Shown: positions 1 to 8,131 of the stretch, in pieces
Numbering within the stretch: position 1 is the first letter of the stretch
Layout: every line of letters starts with the position of its first letter
Assembly: GCA_035515235.1 (NCBI GenBank)
Contig: DATJBS010000076.1
Coordinates: 7,476-71,475, forward strand
Length of the DNA: 64,000 bases
Direction of reading: 5' to 3'
From: JAMLHH01 sp035515235
GTDB taxonomy: Bacteria > Bacteroidota > Bacteroidia > Chitinophagales > JADIYW01
Notes under the pieces: model-generated
Database searches by the model: none
Told to the model about the DNA's origin: nothing
The model's input: only the letters and a program-made list of their open reading frames with translations
Translations under genes and position numbers: made by a program

Positions 1-1
1 G

Positions 2-1492
2 GATTATGAAGTTAAGGTCAAGCAAATCTTATCTAGATTCAATATTCTGAATTTGGAACAAAAAGTAGGATCTCTTTCAGGTGGCCAAAAGAAAAGATTA
101 GCCTTATCTATTTTATTATTACTCGAGCCTGAGTTTTTAGTTTTGGATGAGCCTACTAACCATTTGGATATGGACATGATCGAATGGCTAGAAAGTTATT
201 TGAGCAATGGACCGATGACCTTACTGATGGTGACGCACGATAGATATTTCTTAGAAAATATTTGTGATGAAATCATTGAACTGGAAGAAGGAGTCATTTA
301 TCGCCATAAAGGAAATTATAGTAGATACCTGGAGAATAAAATTTTGAGAGAAGAGAATTTGAGATCAAATGTATCTAAAGCTCAAAATACGATGCGTAAA
401 GAATTAGAATGGATACGACGCCAACCTAAAGCTCGTACCACTAAATCTAAATCTAGAGTAGATGCATTTGACGGTATCAAAGAACGTGCATCTCAAAAAG
501 TAAATGACGACAAAGTACAATTAGAAATTAAAATGAATCGCTTAGGTGGTAAAATTTTAGAAATGTATAACGTCAATAAATCCTATGGAGATCGTAAAAT
601 TATTGATCAGTTCTCTTATAAATTTTCACGTGGTGAAAGAGTCGGTATTGTTGGTAAAAATGGATACGGAAAATCCACTTTACTGAATATTATCATGGAA
701 TTAGAACCATTTGATAGTGGAAAATTAATTCATGGCGAAACTGTTGTTTGGGGATATTATCACCAGCAAGGTTTACAAATCAAAGGAGATAAAAGAGTTA
801 TCGATGTCATTAAAGATATAGCAGAAGTAATTCCTGTAGGTAAAGGGACTTTGACTGCATCGCAAATGTTAGAAAGATTTTTATTTGACAGTGGGCAACA
901 ATATCAATATGTATCCACACTAAGTGGAGGTGAACGAAGAAGATTGTATCTATTAACGATACTGATGAAGAATCCTAACTTCTTGATTTTAGATGAGCCT
1001 ACGAATGATTTAGATATTCTAACCTTACAGATTTTAGAAGATTTCTTATTGGATTTTCAAGGGTGCCTGCTTTTGGTCAGTCACGATAGATATTTCTTAG
1101 ATAAATTGACAGACCATTTGTTCATTTTTGAGGGCGACGGTAAAATCAAAGACTTCAACGGGAATTACAAAGATTATAGAGTGTATGAAAAAGCACAAGC
1201 ACGTCTTCAAAATGCTGCTGAGTCCGATAATACATCTTCTAAATCCGAAACTTCTTCTGCTGTAGATAATACTCAGAAACCAAAAATGAGCTTTAAGGAA
1301 AAGCAAGAATTAGAGAAGTTAGATAAGGAAATAGAAAAGCTTGAAAAAGAGAAGCAAGAGTTAACTCAAAAAATTTCTTCTAATGCTATTAATCATAAAG
1401 AATTATTAGAAATCTCTCAGAAAATAGAGCAAGTTATTGAGAAATTAGAGCGTAAAGAAATGCGTTGGTTAGAGCTAAGTGAACTCGCTTAG
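2..1492 (+). CDS. ABC-F family ATPase, Uup-like, 5' end outside window
   Basis: Cytosolic ABC-F protein with no membrane domain; family members act on ribosomes or DNA intermediates. The open frame runs from the window edge, so the N-terminus and first Walker A are missing. Visible in order: first signature SGGQKKR and Walker B LVLDEPTNHLD; an inter-domain linker reading EWIRRQPKARTTKSKSR, typical of Uup-type members; second Walker A GKNGYGKST, signature SGGERRR and Walker B LILDEPTNDLD; and a C-terminal coiled coil rich in K/E (about the last 70 residues), as in Uup. An internal TTG at 53 is not the real start, because the frame and homology continue upstream. Uup assignment is by linker and C-terminal domain; another ABC-F subgroup is possible. 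Confidence 0.9.
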   Translation, partial: DYEVKVKQILSRFNILNLEQKVGSLSGGQKKRLALSILLLLEPEFLVLDEPTNHLDMDMIEWLESYLSNGPMTLLMVTHDRYFLENICDEIIELEEGVIYRHKGNYSRYLENKILREENLRSNVSKAQNTMRKELEWIRRQPKARTTKSKSRVDAFDGIKERASQKVNDDKVQLEIKMNRLGGKILEMYNVNKSYGDRKIIDQFSYKFSRGERVGIVGKNGYGKSTLLNIIMELEPFDSGKLIHGETVVWGYYHQQGLQIKGDKRVIDVIKDIAEVIPVGKGTLTASQMLERFLFDSGQQYQYVSTLSGGERRRLYLLTILMKNPNFLILDEPTNDLDILTLQILEDFLLDFQGCLLLVSHDRYFLDKLTDHLFIFEGDGKIKDFNGNYKDYRVYEKAQARLQNAAESDNTSSKSETSSAVDNTQKPKMSFKEKQELEKLDKEIEKLEKEKQELTQKISSNAINHKELLEISQKIEQVIEKLERKEMRWLELSELA

Positions 1493-1637
1493 TTAACAAA
1501 TGATGGATTAGGTTTTAATTTTAAATAAAATTTAATTTTTTTTATTAAATTGATACATTTCTAATACATACATATAGTTTTTATTTTACCTTTACAATCT
1601 CAATTAAAAAAACCAAGAGGATTAATTAACTCAAAAG

Positions 1638-2237
1638 ATGAATATTTATATTGCCAATATTCCCTTTAAGGCAAACGAAGACGATGTTAGGGGTATTTTT
1701 GAAAGCTATGGCCAAGTAGCTTCAGTAAGAATCGTTTTAGACAAAGAAACACAGAAAAGTCGTGGATTTGGATTTGTCATTATGGACAACGATAAAGAAG
1801 CAAGTGTCGCTATTGATCAGTTGAATGGATTTGAAATGATGGGCAAAGTATTGGCTGTCAGCGAAGCAAAACCTAAAGAATCTAGACCAGAGCAAGGAAG
1901 AAGAAGTTTTTCCGGTGATAGACCTCAAGGTGATCGACCATTCAGACCACAAGGAGATCGACCACAAACCGATCGTCCACGTTTTGGTGCAGGTGCAACA
2001 GATAGACCTTATACACCTAGAACTAATGCTTCTGATTACAATCCAGCGCCTCCAACATTCTTAGGAGAAAATGCTAAACCTGCGATTAAATCTTCTAAGG
2101 ACAAAGAATTCAAAAAAGACAAACCTGATCGTGCAGGTGATGCTGATAAGAAATTCAAGAAAGAAGCTAAGAGCAAAAAATATAACAGATTTACAGATGA
2201 TGAAGAAGAGACTGAATGGAAATTCGGTAAATACTAA
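1638..2237 (+). CDS. RRM-domain RNA-binding protein with Arg/Asp/Pro-rich tail
   Basis: Single RNA recognition motif at residues 1-78 with RNP2 IYIANI (3-8) and RNP1 RGFGFVIM (42-49), the aromatic residues that stack on RNA. The tail (about 85-199) is low complexity: repeats of GDRP and QGDRPF, then a Lys-rich segment. Such short RRM proteins in Bacteroidota and cyanobacteria resemble cold-inducible Rbp proteins, so a role as an RNA chaperone is likely but inferred. The gene is monocistronic, with about 145 bp upstream containing a TACCTTTA box near 1587 and a strong terminator immediately downstream. The longer disordered tail may mediate oligomerisation or condensate formation. Confidence 0.88.
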   Translation: MNIYIANIPFKANEDDVRGIFESYGQVASVRIVLDKETQKSRGFGFVIMDNDKEASVAIDQLNGFEMMGKVLAVSEAKPKESRPEQGRRSFSGDRPQGDRPFRPQGDRPQTDRPRFGAGATDRPYTPRTNASDYNPAPPTFLGENAKPAIKSSKDKEFKKDKPDRAGDADKKFKKEAKSKKYNRFTDDEEETEWKFGKY

Positions 2238-2260
2238 AATCACTATCATAAAATAATAGA

Positions 2261-2292
2261 AACGGGCAATTGAAAAATTGCCCGTTTTTTTT
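2261..2292. terminator. Rho-independent terminator, bidirectional
   Basis: An 11-bp stem (AACGGGCAATT paired with AATTGCCCGTT) around a GAAA loop is followed by a run of T on the plus strand. It ends the RRM gene and, since it also has an A-rich left flank, may stop the converging YwbE transcript. Confidence 0.88.
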
Positions 2293-2308
2293 GATTTAAA
2301 CTTAATTT

Positions 2309-2500
2309 TTAAAGTATATTTTTTACTCTGCCGACTTGACCGTCTTCTAATCGCACTTTAATGCCATGCGGATGTTGTGGAGATTTAGTAAGAATATTTT
2401 TTACAATTCCTTCTGTCAGTTCGCCTGTGCGCTGATCTTCCTTCAATACGATTTCTACTGTATCGCCAATAGAAATGTGTGATCTTTGAGTTCCACTCAT
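2309..2500 (-). CDS. YwbE family protein (DUF2196)
   Basis: A 63-residue protein matching the small YwbE family along its full length: SIGDTVEIVLKEDQRTG, then GIVKNILTKSP, HPHGIKVRLEDGQVGRV. The pattern (G-x-V-x-I-V-x-K-x-D-Q-R-T-G) is characteristic. It probably folds as an SH3-like barrel; no biochemical function is established. The start codon overlaps the stop of the upstream S4 gene by 4 bp (ATGA), so the two are translationally coupled. That suggests an RNA- or ribosome-linked role, which is inference. Confidence 0.85.
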   Translation of the reverse strand: MSGTQRSHISIGDTVEIVLKEDQRTGELTEGIVKNILTKSPQHPHGIKVRLEDGQVGRVKNIL

Positions 2501-2718
2501 GCCTCTACTATTATTTGTTGTCCATCAAATTCAGCGTGATCTCCGGCGCGCATTTTTTTACGTTTTTGATATTCTACTTCGCCATTGACTTTTACTAAGC
2601 CGTCTTCAATTATAGCATGCGCTTCTCCTCCGGAATTTACTAATTGCATGAATTTTAAAAGTTTATCGAGTGCAATAAATTCGCTGTCATTGTTTAATGT
2701 GAAAGTATGCTTAGTCAT
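2497..2718 (-). CDS. S4-domain RNA-binding protein (YaaA/YbcJ type)
   Basis: A small protein (73 residues from the chosen start MTKHTF) consisting almost only of an S4 fold: LDKLLKFMQLVNSGGEAHAIIEDGLVKVNGE, then KRKKMRAGD. This is the arrangement of the YaaA/YbcJ group that binds structured RNA. An in-frame ATG 21 nt upstream exists, but a TATATTTG promoter box at 2737-2744 places the transcript start near 2730, so the ATG at 2718 is preferred. First gene of a two-gene unit with the YwbE homologue. Confidence 0.85.
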   Translation of the reverse strand: MTKHTFTLNNDSEFIALDKLLKFMQLVNSGGEAHAIIEDGLVKVNGEVEYQKRKKMRAGDHAEFDGQQIIVEA

Positions 2719-2736
2719 TATATTTAATTTGAAGTG

Positions 2737-2744
2737 CAAATATA
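2737..2744 (-). promoter_or_regulatory. Bacteroidota -7 box for the S4/YwbE unit
   Basis: On the minus strand the sequence reads TATATTTGCAC, matching the TAnnTTTG consensus of the Bacteroidota primary sigma factor. No good -33 TTTG is seen. It lies 19 bp upstream of the chosen ATG and excludes the longer N-terminus. Confidence 0.6.
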
Positions 2745-2816
2745 AGTTTTATAAAAGTAAAGGTTAATGAGAATTTTACAACAGATTCCTCCTTGGTCGG
2801 AATGAAAGAATGAAAC

Positions 2817-4664
2817 TTAAATACTCTCCACAAATTCTTCAAAAACTTTTTTGTGTAATTCTAGATTCATATTTGGAGAAAGTGACACTCGAACAATATA
2901 ATCTTTATCGCTTTCTTTCGTCGTTCCTTGAGTGGAGGTCGCTGGTATCGTCCAATAGCATCCTTTTAATTGACCATAGCTGACACAAAACTTACTTTCA
3001 TCTGGAATTTTATTAATCATCAAATTGATCAATTTTAGATTTAATGCTCTTTTGTAATCTTCTCTTTCTTCGTGAGTATCGCCTTTTGTAGGAAGATCTA
3101 AAGAGAAAACTGACGGAGTAAATCCATGTTCAGCTAATTCTTCTGAAACAAAATTGATTTTTGCAGTCGGCAAAGTATCTTGAATAAAGTTAACAAACTC
3201 GCGCGTATTTTGATAAGCATCTTGAATTCTTTGATTCATAGAAGGCAGTTGTTGAGCAAGAATTTCAATTTGTAGAGGCGTAGCCACATTGTCACAAAGG
3301 AATAAATGTTGTTCCACTTTCTCCATTAAAGATTTTGTGAGTTCATTTCCTACACAATATCCAGCAGTACAAAGTCCACCACTTGGAAATTTAGAACCAC
3401 TGACATAAGAAATGGTTTTTACTGTAGAAAGAATATCTCCTTCACCTAAAAAGTGGACATTCGGACAAAAGGTTTGGTCTAAAATAAAAACGGGAACGAT
3501 GGCATTTTCTCCATTTTTAGTTTGACGTTCTTTACTCAAAACAGCTTTTAAATCTTGGAGATTTGGAACTTCTACTCTTGGGTTAGTCGGTATTTCTGCA
3601 ATGATATAAGGAACAGCATTCTCTTGAGCAATTTGATTTAAAATGGTGTCAATACTTTGAACCATATCGTTATCTCCGTCTACTGGCAAGTCTACCACTT
3701 CTACATTTTCGATACAAGCAGCCACTCGTCTAGCTTGGTCATTTGTACCTCCGTAACAGTTAGGTGGTACAATAAATTTGATAAATTTTCCTGAGTGATT
3801 TTCTAAAGCGTCGTGAACAGCTCCCATCATAATCGCATACTGAATAGATAACCCACTAGAACCTATGAGCACCTTAGTATTAGTATTCGTAATGTCTGCA
3901 ACTGAATCTATAACGAGTTTTTTATTAGAATCAACTTTATTATCATCTTTTAAATTATCAGAATTTGAAGGATTGATGATAGATTTTAATGCCGTCAAAC
4001 AATCATAAGGCGTCATGGCAATAGATTCTCTTCTTCTGACATGCTGAATTTCTGAAATGTAATTTTCATTTTGTTCTCCGTTCACAATTACAACACTTCC
4101 TAATGGAGAAAGAGTAATATGAAAGTCAATATTTGAGGCTAGATCAATTTGGGAAAATTCATCTTTTTGTGAAATGAGAATAGTACTACCTTTAAATTTA
4201 GCAACATCTTTTACTTGTTCAATCTGCTTTAATTCAAACTGATAACCATAAACTTGTCTCAAAACCTCAGCATTAAAAGACTCTGGTAAATCATGAGTAT
4301 ATAGTATCTGAGTTGCTTTTTGATTGAGTAAGTTTTTTCTTAGAATAGCTAGAATAGGCATCATTTTAGAAGAAAAACTGATGACATGACTTGGACTAAT
4401 CTGATTTAATTTTGCAATTGTCCATTCTAGTACACACGACAAGGGATGACCTAATCGAATATAATCGTATGCCGTAGGTAAATTACTGAGCGCATCAGAA
4501 TCGGTATTATTATCAATAAATAGTTGTTCAAATAGTTCTAAAAATTGAGTTTTTGCCAACTCTTCCTCATAAATATCTAATCGATGTGTAGTGAGTTTCA
4601 GCCAATCAGAAGGCATATTTTCTAGTACATCTTTAATATAATGGAGTATTTTATTGTCTTGCAT
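2817..4664 (-). CDS. Large PLP-dependent enzyme of the Cys/Met metabolism fold
   Basis: 615 residues, much longer than the roughly 390 of cystathionine gamma-synthase-type enzymes. The C-terminal two thirds look like the fold-type I PLP domain: a cofactor-binding loop around IGSSGLSIQYAIMMG, AEIPTNPRVEVPNL, ILDQTF, and YVSGSKFPSGG, in which Lys425 is the likely Schiff-base lysine. The first 220 or so residues form a helical extension with no family I recognise. The substrate cannot be read from the sequence; trans-sulfuration, Met gamma-lyase-like or transferase activity are all possible. It stands alone, with 150 bp on either side. Confidence 0.75.
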   Translation of the reverse strand: MQDNKILHYIKDVLENMPSDWLKLTTHRLDIYEEELAKTQFLELFEQLFIDNNTDSDALSNLPTAYDYIRLGHPLSCVLEWTIAKLNQISPSHVISFSSKMMPILAILRKNLLNQKATQILYTHDLPESFNAEVLRQVYGYQFELKQIEQVKDVAKFKGSTILISQKDEFSQIDLASNIDFHITLSPLGSVVIVNGEQNENYISEIQHVRRRESIAMTPYDCLTALKSIINPSNSDNLKDDNKVDSNKKLVIDSVADITNTNTKVLIGSSGLSIQYAIMMGAVHDALENHSGKFIKFIVPPNCYGGTNDQARRVAACIENVEVVDLPVDGDNDMVQSIDTILNQIAQENAVPYIIAEIPTNPRVEVPNLQDLKAVLSKERQTKNGENAIVPVFILDQTFCPNVHFLGEGDILSTVKTISYVSGSKFPSGGLCTAGYCVGNELTKSLMEKVEQHLFLCDNVATPLQIEILAQQLPSMNQRIQDAYQNTREFVNFIQDTLPTAKINFVSEELAEHGFTPSVFSLDLPTKGDTHEEREDYKRALNLKLINLMINKIPDESKFCVSYGQLKGCYWTIPATSTQGTTKESDKDYIVRVSLSPNMNLELHKKVFEEFVESI

Positions 4665-4828
4665 GATTTGTTCTTTAGATAGCCTTTATTATACGTGATT
4701 TAGAGTTGTTTTAAAAGTATAATAAGATATTTTTGTGTCAATATCTAACCATTTAGATGAGTGATTTGTTTTGCTCATTGCTATTATACCTTAGTTGCAT
4801 GCTTCATAAAATCGTTTGCGAGAATATA

Positions 4829-5455
4829 TTAGTCTTCGGTAGATTTGATGGGTAAAAGTTGAGGTAGGTGAATATGAAATCTTACAGCTATCAGTCGTGC
4901 AAAAATTACTGTTAATGCAGCAATAATTTCAGTGACACTTATTGGAAGATTCAAATAGGTGCAAATAAAATACACTCCGCCGCCAATTACACAGGCTAAT
5001 GCATAAATATCTCTTCTGAAAATTAATGGCACTTCATTCAGTAAAACGTCTCTAATTATTCCTCCCACTGAACCTGTAATCATTCCCATGACGATACAAA
5101 CCCAAAATGGTAATCCTGCATCGATACTTTTGGTAATTCCAAGTATGGTAAACAACCCTAGTCCTATGCTGTCAAATAAAAACAAAGTACTTCCCCAATT
5201 CAGTAGTTTGCTTTTTGATAATATTACTGCAAATAGAGCTATTCCTGTTGTTATGAAATATTTAGAATCTAACATCCAAAAAGGAGTGACGCCCAAAAAC
5301 AAATCTCTTATCGTTCCTCCACCCACTGCTGTTACCAAACCTATCGTATACGCTCCGAACCAATCGATTTGTTTTCCAGAAGCTAATCTAATTCCACTAA
5401 TTGCAAACGCAAAAGTGCCTACAAGGTCTAAAATAATGGTGATGTTGAAAGGCAA
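4829..5455 (-). CDS. TRIC-type cation channel (UPF0126 family)
   Basis: Integral inner-membrane protein of 208 residues with seven predicted hydrophobic segments. It shows the duplicated glycine motif of the family: AVGGGTIRDLFLG in the first half and SVGGIIRDVLLNEVP in the second. Bacterial TRIC homologues are trimeric potassium-permeable channels. The start is unusual: no ATG precedes the first membrane segment. The frame opens after a stop at about 5474, and TTG at 5455 is the best initiation codon. A nearby ATT is the only other option. Confidence 0.88.
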   Translation of the reverse strand: MPFNITIILDLVGTFAFAISGIRLASGKQIDWFGAYTIGLVTAVGGGTIRDLFLGVTPFWMLDSKYFITTGIALFAVILSKSKLLNWGSTLFLFDSIGLGLFTILGITKSIDAGLPFWVCIVMGMITGSVGGIIRDVLLNEVPLIFRRDIYALACVIGGGVYFICTYLNLPISVTEIIAALTVIFARLIAVRFHIHLPQLLPIKSTED

Positions 5456-6234
5456 AATTGGTTGGGTTATGTGTTAGATATTTGTAATAGTATAAAACTA
5501 AGAGAATTGTCTAGTTTTTTGAGAATTCATTGATCATGAAATTATTACTACTGAAGTCTTACTTTGGGAAAAAGCTTAAGGAATTAGAGAGTTTTAGCTA
5601 CAATGCTTTGAGTCATTCTAGACATTGTATTGTGAAAGTTTTTTTGCATTAATAGAATAAGTTTTATCCCCTAACTCACTTCGCATATATCAAACGCTTT
5701 TTATAATCATTTTCGGATTATTAATAGTTGATTTTTGCTTGTTCTTCTGAAATGATTTTTCTTAACTCATCTTCGTGCGGTAAGTTAATCACAATACTTA
5801 TCTTAAAAGCACTAAAAGCACATTCAAAATTCAGCTGGCATCTTTCAAACCTTGTTGCATTTATTCGATTAAATCTTTTTGTCAAAATCAATCTCCAAAA
5901 ATGGCTCGATCAACCCTTCTCGGAGCACATAGAGCCGCCTCCTATATCACTACAAGGGGTTCTTTTTTAAAAATCTGTATTTATCAGTCTAATAACTAAT
6001 GGAATCAGACTGAATTTTTGTTTCTTAATTTATTTAGGACAGGATTGATTTCCCATTTATAAATTGCCTCGTAGAGACAAAACTTTTTTTCAAGTGGAAA
6101 TTGATTATTTAGTTGTGTACCTACGGCACACGATATTTTATTCCTTAGTTTGTTACAAAGCTTATTCACTTACGGTGCATCTCAGTAAAGCATCAGAAAT
6201 GGACTTTAACTTTTACATTATAACACCAATGTAA
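5456..6234. other. 780-bp stretch without an intact gene
   Basis: Neither strand carries an intact reading frame I can relate to a known family. A minus-strand frame at 5721-5909 has protein-like composition (listed separately). The rest is AT-rich, with short homopurine runs and no clear terminator, tRNA or repeat. It looks like decayed sequence between the TRIC gene and a degraded TA module. Confidence 0.5.
5721..5930 (-). pseudogene. Possible gene remnant, unknown family
   Basis: On the minus strand an ATG at 5930 gives MCSEKG and then a stop at 5910-5912, after which 62 codons remain open, ending at 5721. The open part has gene-like composition (for example INLPHEDELRKIISEEQAK). I do not recognise the family, and there is no start codon near the beginning of the open part. 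It may be the 3' remnant of a lost gene; chance openness cannot be excluded. Confidence 0.25.
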
Positions 6235-6549
6235 TTATCTTTTACTTTGTAAGATTTTCAATAGCTTTTCAGAATCTTGACGATTGTCCCAAAATGCAGA
6301 AATTATAATATGATTATCTGTAATCTTATAGTAAATACTAAAATTACCTAAAGGAGCTACTCTTATGTCATTAAAATCAGTCAATTAATATATTAAAGGT
6401 CTTTTAGAAATTTGTGTGGTTTTTTCTAAAACTAATCGAACGAGTTTTTTAGAATAAGATGTTGATCTGTTTTTATTTACCCAATATTCTAAAATTCCTA
6501 CAAATTGTAAGTCGGCAATTTTGGTCCATACTATAATGCGTTGAGCCAT
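6235..6549 (-). pseudogene. RelE/ParE-type toxin with one in-frame stop
   Basis: Translation from ATG at 6549 gives MAQRIIVWTK, ILEYWVNKN and ISKRPLIY, then TAA at 6385-6387 (codon 55). The same frame then continues as LTDFNDIRVAPLGNFSIYYK and ISAFWDNRQDSEKLLKIL to a natural stop. Removing the single stop restores a 104-residue ParE/RelE toxin with normal length and C-terminal WDNRQDPEKL-type motif. The start lies inside the last codons of the antitoxin gene (overlap of 19 bp). Only one lesion is visible, so inactivation is recent or the truncated product still matters. Confidence 0.85.
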
Positions 6550-6773
6550 TCAAGATTTCTTTTGTTCATTGCATCTTGAGAAATAAGTTTACCATCTTTG
6601 ATGTCCTGTTCACTCATTTCTAACATTGCTTTTTGTTCATTGCTTAATTCAACTTTGTCGGAATCGAAGGTGCTAGAAGAAATCAGTTGGTCAAGTGCGT
6701 TTAAAAGATCTTTGTTTTTTATGGAATGAATCTTATCAATTAATCCATTTTTTATGCTATCAATTGTTTCCAT
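6531..6773 (-). CDS. Antitoxin of a RelE/ParE-type module
   Basis: 80 residues with the composition of Bacteroidota antitoxins paired with ParE-like toxins: a helical N-terminal half and a C-terminal toxin-wrapping region, EQKAMLEMSEQDIKDGKLISQ, ending NLEWLNAL. It is intact while its downstream toxin gene carries a nonsense codon. The two overlap, typical of a translationally coupled TA operon. It may persist as an anti-addiction gene against related toxins, which is inference. Confidence 0.8.
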   Translation of the reverse strand: METIDSIKNGLIDKIHSIKNKDLLNALDQLISSSTFDSDKVELSNEQKAMLEMSEQDIKDGKLISQDAMNKRNLEWLNAL

Positions 6774-6974
6774 ATACTGTTCATTATAATTTAAATATCG
6801 TTATTATTTCCGAGAGTTACTATGTATCTATTAATGAAAATACTTAAATGTATGTTTTACAAACTTTTAATTTCTTGTTGTACATTACTTCAAGAGTAAT
6901 ACAAAACCATTGAAATCTTTTATTCCAGATTAACTTGTTAAATTTATATCCAACCTTTTAAAAGATTAAATAAC

Positions 6975-7376
6975 ATGAGCAAAACTCTCCCAATAGCTTT
7001 ACAACAATGGCATCAATTTGTAGAAACTAAAAAACCAAAAATATTGAATGATTTATTAGCAGAAGAAGCTGTTTTTCATTCTCCAGTAGTTTTTACTCCA
7101 CAAAAAGGAAAACCTATCACTTTCATGTATCTGATGGCAGCGATAGGTTTGCTGAACTCTTCTGAGCAATTTCAATACAACAGAACAGTGGTAGATGGAA
7201 ACACATTTGTTTTAGAATTTACTACCGAATTAGATGGCATTACTATTAATGGAATAGATTTTATAACTGTAAATGACGACCAAAAAATCATCGACTTCAA
7301 AGTGATGGTGCGTCCATTGAAAGGCATGAATAAACTCCACGAAAAAATGGCGGAAGCTTTGAGTAGGATGAAATAG
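6975..7376 (+). CDS. NTF2-like / SnoaL-like domain protein
   Basis: 133-residue single-domain protein with the cone-shaped alpha+beta barrel pattern: an N-terminal helix (ALQQWHQFVETKKPKIL), LLAEEAVFHSPVV, and a C-terminal strand pair, ELDGITINGIDFITV and KIIDFKVMVRPL. The family covers small enzymes and ligand-binding proteins; no catalytic residues identify a reaction here. It converges with the SDR gene 11 bp downstream. Confidence 0.78.
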   Translation: MSKTLPIALQQWHQFVETKKPKILNDLLAEEAVFHSPVVFTPQKGKPITFMYLMAAIGLLNSSEQFQYNRTVVDGNTFVLEFTTELDGITINGIDFITVNDDQKIIDFKVMVRPLKGMNKLHEKMAEALSRMK

Positions 7377-7387
7377 TTTCTAGTTGA

Positions 7388-8104
7388 TTAAGGATTAGTG
7401 GACCATAAAGCAGCACTTTTTAGCATCGCTCTTCTTGGTAGTTTTAATCCAGCAACGACGAGTTCGGCAAAGTCCTCCGCTTGTAAAACTCTATCTTGAG
7501 AATGATCATCAGCAATCCCTAATTCGATCGCCATATCAGTTGCAATCGTACTTGGAGTCAAAGTGCAAACTCGGATATTATTCTTGCGAACTTCCTTCAT
7601 CAAGGATTCGGATAATCCAATCACTGCAAATTTAGATGCTGAATAGGCAGAAGTATTGGCATTGCCGTTGATTCCTGCAGTAGAGGAAACATTGATAATA
7701 TCCCCTTCATTTTTTTGGATCAAATAGGGGAGCACTTCTTTGGTAACATAATACATGCCCATAACATTGGTCTGAATGATTTGAGTCCATTGTTGGACAT
7801 CCATTTCGTTGAAAGATCCGAAAGCTGCAATACCAGCATTATTGACTAAAATATCTACACCGCCTAATCTTTCTACAATGCTTTTGATTTCAGATTTGAC
7901 TTCTTCGTAATTGCCGACATCGAATACTGAATAAATCGCTTTAACACCAAGTGCTTCTAATTCTGCTACAGTTTCTTTTAAAACAGTTTCATTTCTACCA
8001 GTGATGGCGACGTCGATTCCTTCTTTTGCAAATGCTATGGCAGTTGCTTTTCCAAGACCTCTTCCGCCTCCAGTAATGATTGCTTTTTTATTTTTTAGAT
8101 TCAT
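7388..8104 (-). CDS. Short-chain dehydrogenase/reductase, FabG-like
   Basis: 238-residue classical SDR. The NADP-binding motif TGGGRGLGKA is at about residue 11, then NNAGIAAFG, a catalytic Ser in INVSSTAG, and YSASKFAV with the Tyr and Lys. It resembles 3-ketoacyl-ACP reductases and is annotated as such in many Bacteroidota, but SDR substrate cannot be assigned by sequence. It is alone on the minus strand downstream of the HEPN gene (27 bp). Confidence 0.85.
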   Translation of the reverse strand: MNLKNKKAIITGGGRGLGKATAIAFAKEGIDVAITGRNETVLKETVAELEALGVKAIYSVFDVGNYEEVKSEIKSIVERLGGVDILVNNAGIAAFGSFNEMDVQQWTQIIQTNVMGMYYVTKEVLPYLIQKNEGDIINVSSTAGINGNANTSAYSASKFAVIGLSESLMKEVRKNNIRVCTLTPSTIATDMAIELGIADDHSQDRVLQAEDFAELVVAGLKLPRRAMLKSAALWSTNP

Positions 8105-8131
8105 GGGTGTTGGTTTTGTGATGAAATAAAT

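Noticed and set aside
5728..5970. 80-codon frame on the plus strand
   Set aside because: Low-complexity, no homology pattern; the minus strand of the same interval is more protein-like.
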